NCBI GenBank assembly: GCA_048465415.1
Contig: DBFWLO010000016.1
Coordinates: forward strand, 1 to 52,074
Source of the DNA: Scatosoma sp048465415
GTDB lineage: Bacteria > Bacillota > Clostridia > Christensenellales > Borkfalkiaceae
Length of the DNA: 52,074 bases
Reading direction: 5' to 3'
The notes under the pieces were generated by a model, which was not told where the DNA came from, searched no databases, and worked only from the letters and a program-made list of their open reading frames with translations. Position numbers and translations under genes: made by a program. This document shows, in pieces, positions 24,442-32,602 of this stretch. Numbering within the stretch: position 1 is the stretch's first letter; each line of letters starts with the position of its first letter.

Positions 24442-25332
24442 ATGACGAAACAAAAGGTAAGCAAGCTTACGAGAAGAGAGAATATCGTCGCCTTTTTGTT
24501 CATTCTCCCGCCGATTGTCGGATTTTGTATCTTCACGGTCGGTGCCATGGCGTTTTCGTTTATTTACAGCTTTCAGGATTATAAGATGCTGACGAACGAA
24601 TCGTCCTGGCTGGGCCTGAAAAACTATAAGGATCTCTTTACCCATATCCTTTACGCCAAAAGCTTTATCTCCTCTATCTTCAATACGTTGGTACTGCTGT
24701 TGAGCATTCCCTGCAGCATGGCGCTCGGCTTGGGGCTGGCGGGCCTTCTGCGTATGGGAGACATCAAAGGCTCGAAAGTCTTTCAGGTCTTGTATTATCT
24801 GCCCGCGGTTTCCAGCGCGGTGGCAATGAATATCGTCTGGAGATACATTTTCAATAACGAATACGGCATTCTCAATTTTTTGATCGGGAAAAAGATCCTA
24901 TGGCTGAGCGACGATCTCCTCGTCAAAGTGGCGATCATTATCAAAAATTCCCTCAACGGCATGGGCACCGCCATGATTCTTTACCTTGCGGGTATGCTCA
25001 ATGTGCCCAAGGATTATTATGAGGCGTCCGAGCTGGACGGCGCGGGAAAGTTAAAGCAATTTTTCACCATCACCTTGCCCTTGATTACGCCGATCACCTT
25101 TTATCTCCTGATCACGGGGCTGATCGGCGGCCTGCAGTCGTATGCCGATTCGCAGATCTTCGGCGCGGGCGTGCAGGGCTCGCAGACGATCGTGTATTTC
25201 ATCTGGGCCAGGGGCATCAATCAGAGCCGTTACGGACTCGCTTCGGCCGCCTCCGTCCTGTTGGCTCTCGTCATCATGCTCATCACGCTGGTGCAGTTCA
25301 AGTTCTCGAATAAATGGGTTTACGAGGAGTGA
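24442..25332 (+). CDS. ABC sugar permease, MalF/UgpA type
   Basis: 296 residues with six predicted membrane helices (first at about 19-41). The EAA loop, which contacts the ATPase, reads EASELDGAGKLKQFFTITLP around 194-213. It starts three bases after the binding-protein stop codon and is followed closely by the second permease. The two form the membrane channel for the substrate bound by the lipoprotein at 23050. Confidence 0.95.
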   Translation: MTKQKVSKLTRRENIVAFLFILPPIVGFCIFTVGAMAFSFIYSFQDYKMLTNESSWLGLKNYKDLFTHILYAKSFISSIFNTLVLLLSIPCSMALGLGLAGLLRMGDIKGSKVFQVLYYLPAVSSAVAMNIVWRYIFNNEYGILNFLIGKKILWLSDDLLVKVAIIIKNSLNGMGTAMILYLAGMLNVPKDYYEASELDGAGKLKQFFTITLPLITPITFYLLITGLIGGLQSYADSQIFGAGVQGSQTIVYFIWARGINQSRYGLASAASVLLALVIMLITLVQFKFSNKWVYEE

Positions 25333-25337
25333 CGGCT

Positions 25338-26216
25338 ATGGAAAATACCACACGGTTACATAAAAACGCACGCGTGGGAAGGACGATAGGGCGTATCGTT
25401 CTGCGCGTATGTATCTATCTGTTGTTGATCGTAGGCGCCTTTATTCTTCTCTTTCCCTATCTTTGGATGCTGCTCACTTCCTTCAAAGACGATTACGAAG
25501 CGATCGGCCTCGAACTGGTGCTCTTTCCCAAGCATTGGATTTTCAGCAATTATAAAAAGATCTGGACGGTCGTGCCGCTGATCCGCGGCGTATGGAATAC
25601 CCTGCTGGTGGAAGTTTCCGTCATCGGAGTGGGTACGTTCGTTTCCTCGATGGCGGCGTTCAGTTTCGTCAAGCTCAAGCTTCCCCACAAAAATTTTTGG
25701 CTGCTCTTTTTGATGAGCGGCATGATGGTGCCTTACGCGGCGCTGATGATGCCGCAGTTCAGGGCGTTTATGGCCCTTAATATGTTCGATACCCTGTGGC
25801 CGCTGATCCTGCCCGGGCTGTTTGGGAATATCTCCATGATGTTTTTCCTCATTCAGTACATGAGAGGGGTTTCCGACGCCTTTTTCGAGGCGGCGAAAAT
25901 AGACGGCGCGGGCTACATGCGCACGTTTGTTTCCGTGATGCTCCCCCTGGTCAAGACGGCCCTCGCGGCACAGATCATCTTTTGGTTTATCGGCATCTGG
26001 AACGACTATTTCGCTCCCGCCATCTATTTGAAAAAATACGAAACGATGACACTGCAGCCGATGATGGCGCGCATCAACTCGGACAACGCGGGCGGAACCA
26101 ATCTTCCCCTGATCATGGCGGGCGCGGTGCTTTCAAGCATTCCCATGTTCGTCATTTATATCACCTGCCAAAAATATTTTATCGAGTCCTTGGCAATTTC
26201 GGGCGTCAAGGGTTAA
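25338..26216 (+). CDS. ABC sugar permease, MalG/UgpE type
   Basis: 292 residues from ATG 25338, preferred because GAGGAG sits eight bases upstream; an in-frame ATG at 25314 lies inside the previous gene. About six membrane helices are visible, with the MalG-type LLTSFKDDYE after the first helix and the EAA loop FFEAAKIDGAGYMRTFVSVM. It pairs with the permease at 24442. No ATPase gene follows. Confidence 0.95.
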   Translation: MENTTRLHKNARVGRTIGRIVLRVCIYLLLIVGAFILLFPYLWMLLTSFKDDYEAIGLELVLFPKHWIFSNYKKIWTVVPLIRGVWNTLLVEVSVIGVGTFVSSMAAFSFVKLKLPHKNFWLLFLMSGMMVPYAALMMPQFRAFMALNMFDTLWPLILPGLFGNISMMFFLIQYMRGVSDAFFEAAKIDGAGYMRTFVSVMLPLVKTALAAQIIFWFIGIWNDYFAPAIYLKKYETMTLQPMMARINSDNAGGTNLPLIMAGAVLSSIPMFVIYITCQKYFIESLAISGVKG

Positions 26217-26258
26217 ACGGGAAACCCGTTGAAAATAAAACGGATAAAGGAGGCAAAT

Positions 26259-29200
26259 ATGAGAAAAAAATACATTCGCGCGGCGATGCTGATCACGGCG
26301 TTTTCCCTGCTGGCGGCGGGCTGCGGAGGTCCCTCCGGCAACGGAAACGATTCCTATAAGGACTACGCGCCCGATAAGGAGCCGGGCGGCGGGCAGTTCG
26401 ATTTCGACGGAAATTACGTCGCGCCGGAACTTACGATCGACGGAAAAGGGGAGGACGAACAGTGGAAAAACGTGCCCGTCCTCGCCGAGTTCGGTCACGG
26501 CGGCGCCGCTTCGGTCAAAGTGTTCCGCGGCAACGACGCATTGTTCTTCTTTTTCCGCGTGGAAGACACGATCCTGCTGACGGACGGAAACGCGAACGAC
26601 GATTCGGTCACGCGCAGCGACAGCGTCGAAATCTATCTCGACACGCTTGCCGACGGCGGCCTGAAACCGCAGAGCGACGATTATCAGATCAACCTCGGCA
26701 TTCACGGCAAAACCCGTATCATGCAGGGCTCGGGCAGCGGCTGGGGAAATTGGAACGGGCTCATCGATTACGAAGTTTCCCTCGACGGGGTACTCAACGA
26801 CGGCGCGGAGGCGAGCGACACGGGGTACGGCGTGGAGGTCATGATTCCCTATGCCCAGATCGGGATCGAAAAGGAGGACACCGTCGGCGTGGCGTTCGGT
26901 CAGGTCGATAAATTCGGGCTCGGCAGTGCGTCGGGCACCGATTGGGATTGGTACGGCTGGACGTTCGACGGGGTGCTCTGCGAGCCGCAGACTCCCGGCA
27001 ATTATATCCTGCTGGATAAGGATAACAAACTGCTTTCCCGCGATTCGCAGGAAAAGCCGGACGCGGATATGGCGGGGTACGTGCTCGACGCCGTCACGCA
27101 GCAAGCCGTGTCGGGCGCGAAGGTCTCGGTCAAGATCGACGGGACGGAACGCGAGTATACGACGGATGCGCAAGGGTATTTTCTCTTTGAAAAGGTGGAC
27201 CCCGAGCACGATTACGTCGTCACCGTTTCCAAGGACGGGTATATCGGCAATTCCGTCACCTATTCCCGCGCGGAGCTGAGAGAGAGCGACGGCGGACGGG
27301 TATTGAAGACGATCTATATCAAGGACGAATCCGCCGTAGCCAAAACCACGCTGAAAGGCGTCGTGAAAAATATCGTCGACGGCGCGGTGTCGGGCGCGAA
27401 AGTGCGGGTAGAAGGCACCGTCCTCCAAGCCGTGTCGGGCGCGGACGGAGCGTTTGAGCTGGCGGGCGTTCCCGCGGAAGAGGACGTCGTGCTTGTCGTC
27501 TCCAAAACGGGCTACGGCGAAAGCAGAACATATCTTTCCGTGGAAGATTTGGTGACGGAGGGAGAGGCGGTTTCCGCGCTCGGCGACGTCAACCTCAACC
27601 GAAAGTACGCCGAAACTGGCTCGTTCGGCAACAAATCCTCGAAATTTGCGGACAGCGCCCTGAAGATTTCCCGCACCCTCACGGGCGTCGAAATGAATCT
27701 CACGGGCACGAGAGAGCTTTCGGGACATATCGAAATTTATCTCGATACCAAGGAATGCGCGGATCACCGCGACCGAGATGCCAACTGTTGGAGATTCGAT
27801 CTCAACGACGACGGTTCGATAGGCGGCACTCATTTCGCGGGCGGCGCGTTTGTGAGCGCGGGGCTGGAATATAGGCTGTTCAAAAACGGGGCGGACGGCT
27901 ATGAAGCGAGATTTTTCATTCCGTATGACTATTTGAACATCGCGCCCCTCGAGGTGTTCGGCATTTCTTTGGGGCAGTGGTCCGTTTCCGCGGGCGATTG
28001 GGACGGCTGGGCCTTCAACGGACAGTTTGTCGCTCCCGAAACGCCCGGGACGTTTGTGCGCGTCAGCGCCGTCAACGAGTTGTATCGCCGCGAGGACAAT
28101 GTCTCGATGGTCAATCTCTCGGGCAACGCGGGGATCGGCGGCGTTAAAGTGCGCGTGGGCGACGTCTCCGCGACGACGGGCAGCGACGGCGCTTGGTCCA
28201 TGAAGGTGCCCGCCTCCTCGGAAAAAATGGAGATTGTCTATACCCGTCAGGGATATTTGACGAAAACCACGGAAATTCCCGCGGGATATTTCGACGACAA
28301 CTATGCGTTTACGGACGACGTGACGCTCGAATTGCAGGAAGTCGTCCTGACGGGCAGGGTAACGGACGCCGACACGGGCGCGGGCGTGGAGAGCGTTTCC
28401 GTGTCCGTCGTGGGCACCGCGCTGACAGCCGTGACGGACGCGGAGGGCAGTTATACGATCGCCGGAGTCTCCACGCTGACGGATATCGTCGTCAAATACG
28501 AAAAAGAGGGGTATGCCGTCTGCGAAAAGACCAAGACGGCGGCGGAACTCGCCGCGGGCGCTTCGCATACGGTAGACGCTGCCCTGATCCCCACCACCCG
28601 CGTTCAGTACGTCACGGCGACGGGAACCGTCGTCAATGTCAACGGTCCCGTAGCGGGCGCGTCGGTGAGGGTGGAGGGCAACAGCGCCCTGACCGCGACG
28701 ACGGACGCGGAAGGGAACTTCACTCTTGAAAATTTTGCGGGGATCGACTGCACGGTGATAGTGGAAAAGGACGGCTATCTCCCCCTCGAGATCTCTTTCA
28801 AGGCGGCGGATCTGAAAAAATCGGATACGCGGTACGACTTCGGCCGTCTGGACATGATGCTGGAATACGGCGCGCTGCAGGGCGTGATTGCCGACGCCAA
28901 TGACAACTTCTCTCATTTTAAAGGATACGTCACCCGCTCCGCGGTCGGCTTCGAATTCAAATTCGTCGGTACGAAAGCGTTTACGGGGCGCGTCGAACTG
29001 TTTATCGACACTAAAACGAGCGGCGGAGTCAATGCTCGCGATACAAGCGACTATCTCTTCAACCTCAACGCGGACGGAACGGTTACCGTCGTCAATTGGG
29101 GCGAAGGAGTCAAAAACGAGACCAAACCCGATTCGATGAAACTTACGATACGCAACAAAGACACGGCGCCCGAAGTGTATTTCACCCTCCCTTACGAATT

Positions 29201-30005
29201 TTTCTCCCAGCGCAGCGCGGAGGAAGCGGTTGCGCCTACGGAAGTCGTCGGTATATGCGTCGGACAATTCTCGCAAACGGCGAACAGCTGGGACGGCTGG
29301 GATAATTTCGCGCTGCCCGGCGCGGACGGAATCCCGCTCGTTAAGCCGGAAATGCCGCAGGACTATGTGCGCGTCGGCGCCCATAACGAAATATATTCCA
29401 AAGCGGACAACGCGGCGTTGGACCTTTCCTCCTATCGGATTCATTTCGCCACGGGCGAAAACACGGACACGGCGGCTGGGAGCCGCCCCGTAGCGGAAGC
29501 GGACGATTTTTACGCTAAAGTGTCGCGCAGAGACGAGAGCGGAATTACCTTTGATTTCCTGACGACGGGCGATTTCGGCAAGAAGGGGAATCAAAACGAA
29601 ATGGTGCTCGTTTACTTCGATACGGGCGACACGAAAGAAGGAGGCTGGTCGGACGTGGACTATCTCATCAAGATCGCTTCCGACGGCACCGTATACGGCA
29701 AAGCGGGGGCTTGGTGGAGCGCGTCCGAGGCGGATAAAATCGGCTCGGTAGTCATCACCCGTGAAAACGGCGTCACCAGATTCAGCTTGAAAGTGGCGTA
29801 TTCTACGCTGGGCATCGGAGCGGAGGAGGTGTTCGGAGTCGCCATGCGCGAAGCCGCGCACAATTCCATCGATCACCAGCTTTACGATCCGCCATACGAT
29901 TGTTACTTCGAGGGCGGCAGAATAGACGCCGCGCTCTCCGCTCAATACGCGAGAATAGCGGCGGACGGTACGCTCTACAAGGCTGCGAACAACCATAAAG
30001 CCTGA
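26259..30005 (+). CDS. Giant surface lipoprotein alternating CBM9 and carboxypeptidase-regulatory-like domains
   Basis: 1248 residues from ATG 26259, chosen for its AAAGGAGG site six bases upstream. Lipobox LAAGC (C22). A CBM9/DOMON-like sandwich (about 48-265) opens with APELTIDGKGEDEQW. Two CarboxypepD_reg-like domains follow (271-345, 365-445), then a second CBM9-like domain (456-605), three more regulatory-like domains (616-690, 697-775, 785-860), and two further CBM9-like domains (881-1045, 1081-1248). CBM9-like units share stretches such as VEIYLDT, IEIYLDT and VELFIDT. There is no enzyme domain, so this is probably a glycan-capturing scaffold that feeds the ABC transporter encoded upstream. 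Its counterpart in the second locus is at 45628. Confidence 0.85.
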   Translation: MRKKYIRAAMLITAFSLLAAGCGGPSGNGNDSYKDYAPDKEPGGGQFDFDGNYVAPELTIDGKGEDEQWKNVPVLAEFGHGGAASVKVFRGNDALFFFFRVEDTILLTDGNANDDSVTRSDSVEIYLDTLADGGLKPQSDDYQINLGIHGKTRIMQGSGSGWGNWNGLIDYEVSLDGVLNDGAEASDTGYGVEVMIPYAQIGIEKEDTVGVAFGQVDKFGLGSASGTDWDWYGWTFDGVLCEPQTPGNYILLDKDNKLLSRDSQEKPDADMAGYVLDAVTQQAVSGAKVSVKIDGTEREYTTDAQGYFLFEKVDPEHDYVVTVSKDGYIGNSVTYSRAELRESDGGRVLKTIYIKDESAVAKTTLKGVVKNIVDGAVSGAKVRVEGTVLQAVSGADGAFELAGVPAEEDVVLVVSKTGYGESRTYLSVEDLVTEGEAVSALGDVNLNRKYAETGSFGNKSSKFADSALKISRTLTGVEMNLTGTRELSGHIEIYLDTKECADHRDRDANCWRFDLNDDGSIGGTHFAGGAFVSAGLEYRLFKNGADGYEARFFIPYDYLNIAPLEVFGISLGQWSVSAGDWDGWAFNGQFVAPETPGTFVRVSAVNELYRREDNVSMVNLSGNAGIGGVKVRVGDVSATTGSDGAWSMKVPASSEKMEIVYTRQGYLTKTTEIPAGYFDDNYAFTDDVTLELQEVVLTGRVTDADTGAGVESVSVSVVGTALTAVTDAEGSYTIAGVSTLTDIVVKYEKEGYAVCEKTKTAAELAAGASHTVDAALIPTTRVQYVTATGTVVNVNGPVAGASVRVEGNSALTATTDAEGNFTLENFAGIDCTVIVEKDGYLPLEISFKAADLKKSDTRYDFGRLDMMLEYGALQGVIADANDNFSHFKGYVTRSAVGFEFKFVGTKAFTGRVELFIDTKTSGGVNARDTSDYLFNLNADGTVTVVNWGEGVKNETKPDSMKLTIRNKDTAPEVYFTLPYEFFSQRSAEEAVAPTEVVGICVGQFSQTANSWDGWDNFALPGADGIPLVKPEMPQDYVRVGAHNEIYSKADNAALDLSSYRIHFATGENTDTAAGSRPVAEADDFYAKVSRRDESGITFDFLTTGDFGKKGNQNEMVLVYFDTGDTKEGGWSDVDYLIKIASDGTVYGKAGAWWSASEADKIGSVVITRENGVTRFSLKVAYSTLGIGAEEVFGVAMREAAHNSIDHQLYDPPYDCYFEGGRIDAALSAQYARIAADGTLYKAANNHKA

Positions 30006-30023
30006 TTAAGGAGGAAAAAATCG

Positions 30024-32519
30024 ATGAAAGCATTAAAAAAAGTATCGGCGCTGGCAATATCGGCCTTATTGCTGGGGGCGGCCGCCTGCGGCAGTCCGTC
30101 CGGGAGTTCTGACAGCGTTTTTCCCGTTCCCCCCGAAGGATATCGCGATCCCAATACGGCGTTTACGACCTATAACAATAAAGACTACAACGAATACCTG
30201 ACGGGAGATAAGACGACTATTTCCAATCAATGGGAAGGATACGGCATAGGCGATCCCTTCGTGATGAGACATAACGGTATGTACTATCTGTATTGCTCTA
30301 CGCTCGATTCCGAGTTGGGCGTACGGGGTTATAAATCGTCGGATCTCGTCCGCTGGTCGCCCATGACGGGAGAAGGACTGCGCGAAGGATACGTTTCGCA
30401 GGACAATGTCACCAAGGCCGCCTACGCGCCCGAAGTATATTATTGGAACGGGACGTTCTATATGTATACTTCGCCCGGGGGCGGCGGGCATTACGTTTTA
30501 ACGGCCGAACGCCCCGAAGGACCCTTCGTCAAAGCGACCAACAATTTCGGGCTTTCGATCGACGGATCGGTGCTGATCGACGACGACGAATCCATGTATT
30601 TCACGTATGCCGACAACGGCGGTATCCGCATGGCGAAAATGGATTCGATGCTGAGCGTGGACACAAAGTCTACGCCTCGGCTCAACAATACCTCGATCGG
30701 AGGCTGGACGGAGGGTTCGTATATCCTCAAAAGAGACGGCGTTTATTATCTCACCTATACGGGCAATCATGTCGCTTCCGACGGTTATCGCATCGCCTAT
30801 TCGACGGCGGACGCCGTGGTCACGTCCGAGGGCGGCATTTACAGAGACGCGTTCACCCGCGCGGAAAACAATCCCCTGGCGCTGGAAACGGAAGGTTCGC
30901 TCAAAGGTATCGGACATTCCTCCACCGTCATGGGCCCGGATATGGACTCCCATTATCTCGTCTATCATACGCTCAATTCCTCGGGCGGACCCAACAGAAG
31001 CCTGGGCATAGACCGTCTGCTCTTCAACGGCAGACAGATGTCCGTGGCGCCCAATCTCGAGGGCAGCGTCGCGCCCACAGGCCCCGAGTTTTACGCAACG
31101 GGAACGGACGCGGAAAAATTCGACGTTTCCGGCGCGTTCACGCTCAGTAAAACGACGGCGCCGGCGAACTTTACGGCGGAATACAACCTGTCCGGCATGG
31201 GCAGCGCCGCCTATGTGTTCGCCTATCGGGACGATAAAAACTACGCAAGCGTCGGCGTGGATCTAACGGCAAAGACCGTCACGCTCTCCGAATGCAGAGA
31301 CGGAACGGTTTCCGCAATCGCCGCGGGCGCGCTGATCAACGATTTTTCCGCGGATAAACTGCACACCGTGCGCGTTGCGGCGCGAGACGGCAAGGTGGAC
31401 GTGGTCTTTGACAACATGACCAAAATCGACGGCGCGTCCATGACACTTTTCGAGGGAAAGATCGGGTATAAATCGTTGATCGGCGGCGCGCAGGTCGGGT
31501 ATACCGCTTACAGCGACGTGGCCATGGGCATGAGCGACCAACGGGAAGCCAAGCAGGCGCTCGGGATCACGGGAGCGTCCGCGTATCTTTACGACAATAC
31601 CTATAATCAACCGTATAAGCTGAGCGATAAGAGCGGGATTTCCCTCGTGGAGGAGGCTCCCTTCGCCGGAGTCAAATCTTTGACGCTGGGCGGCGACTAC
31701 GATTACGTTTCCTATCTCGTCAACTTCAAGGAAACGGGCAGATACGGGCTGGAGCTCGTTTACCGCGCGGCGGACGGCGGCAAAAAGATCGGCGTCAAGC
31801 TGGACGACGGTACGGTATGGCGCTGCACGCTGCCCCGCATAGAAACGGAGGAAGAGTATGTAAAGGCTTTGATCGGCGAGGTGGACGCAGAGAAGGGCAT
31901 CCGGCTGCTCCGCCTGGAAAATCTCGGCAAAGAGATAAATTTCCTCAGCTTCCGTTTCGTGGAAGCGAGCGGCGTTACGCCCGTTTACGAACAGAGCCTC
32001 GCGGAATACGCGTCGAAGGGCGCCGATTACAAGACGATCTGGAAGCTCAAGGACGGCGGTCATTACGCCAAAGCGGGCACCCGCCAGCTGGTGTATTTCG
32101 GAAACAATACGATAACCGATTTCACGCTGGAGGTGGAAGTCAAGCTGGAAGGCAAGACGGGCACTTCCACGGCGGGAATCGTGTTCCACGCCAAAAACTA
32201 CGCGGCGTCCTCGCACGACAGCTATATGAGTATGCAGGGTTACTATCTGGCGCTCAACAATAACCAGATCGTGCTCGAAAGGCTCAATTACGCGGACGGG
32301 AGCAAGAACGTTGCCACTTTGGTTCGCAACAATCCCTTTGCGGAGAGCGACCGTTTCATTCCCTTGAAAATACAGGCGCGCGGCAATCATATCGCCGTGT
32401 GGTCGGGCGGAACGCAGCTCGTGGACGTCGCCGACGCTCGGGCGTTTGTCAGCGGGAAAATAGGGCTTTATACCAACGGCGCGGCGGCTGTATTCCGCAA
32501 TCTCAAGATTTACGCCTGA
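30024..32519 (+). CDS. GH43 glycosidase lipoprotein with CBM-like C-terminus
   Basis: 831 residues. The lipoprotein signal ends at GAAAC (C22). The GH43 five-bladed propeller (about 45-345) has all three catalytic acids: D77 in GIGDPFV (base), D180 in SIDGSV, and E230 in WTEGSY (acid). After it come a LamG-like domain (about 365-510), a CBM6-like sandwich (about 520-650) and another LamG-like domain (660-831). It should act on the cell surface as an arabinofuranosidase, xylosidase or galactosidase; the family does not decide which. AAGGAGG ribosome site; 18 bases after the scaffold gene. It is similar throughout to the next gene. Confidence 0.9.
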   Translation: MKALKKVSALAISALLLGAAACGSPSGSSDSVFPVPPEGYRDPNTAFTTYNNKDYNEYLTGDKTTISNQWEGYGIGDPFVMRHNGMYYLYCSTLDSELGVRGYKSSDLVRWSPMTGEGLREGYVSQDNVTKAAYAPEVYYWNGTFYMYTSPGGGGHYVLTAERPEGPFVKATNNFGLSIDGSVLIDDDESMYFTYADNGGIRMAKMDSMLSVDTKSTPRLNNTSIGGWTEGSYILKRDGVYYLTYTGNHVASDGYRIAYSTADAVVTSEGGIYRDAFTRAENNPLALETEGSLKGIGHSSTVMGPDMDSHYLVYHTLNSSGGPNRSLGIDRLLFNGRQMSVAPNLEGSVAPTGPEFYATGTDAEKFDVSGAFTLSKTTAPANFTAEYNLSGMGSAAYVFAYRDDKNYASVGVDLTAKTVTLSECRDGTVSAIAAGALINDFSADKLHTVRVAARDGKVDVVFDNMTKIDGASMTLFEGKIGYKSLIGGAQVGYTAYSDVAMGMSDQREAKQALGITGASAYLYDNTYNQPYKLSDKSGISLVEEAPFAGVKSLTLGGDYDYVSYLVNFKETGRYGLELVYRAADGGKKIGVKLDDGTVWRCTLPRIETEEEYVKALIGEVDAEKGIRLLRLENLGKEINFLSFRFVEASGVTPVYEQSLAEYASKGADYKTIWKLKDGGHYAKAGTRQLVYFGNNTITDFTLEVEVKLEGKTGTSTAGIVFHAKNYAASSHDSYMSMQGYYLALNNNQIVLERLNYADGSKNVATLVRNNPFAESDRFIPLKIQARGNHIAVWSGGTQLVDVADARAFVSGKIGLYTNGAAAVFRNLKIYA

Positions 32520-32553
32520 CGCTTTGAAAAAGCGCGGCGGGAAAAATACGGCG

Positions 32554-32578
32554 GACTGCGGGGAATTCCCCCGCAGTC
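32554..32578 (+). repeat. Hairpin between the two GH43 genes
   Basis: GACTGCGGGG (32554-32563) pairs with CCCCGCAGTC (32569-32578) around a 5-base loop. It lacks a T run, so it probably stabilises or processes the operon mRNA rather than ending it. Confidence 0.6.
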
Positions 32579-32602
32579 TTCCCAACGGGAAAGAAAAGGA
32601 AG

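Noticed and set aside
26133..29996. A 1287-codon open frame on the minus strand
   Set aside because: It mirrors the CBM9 lipoprotein gene. GC-biased third positions keep the opposite strand open; it has no recognisable domains and no ribosome site, while the plus strand has clear domains.
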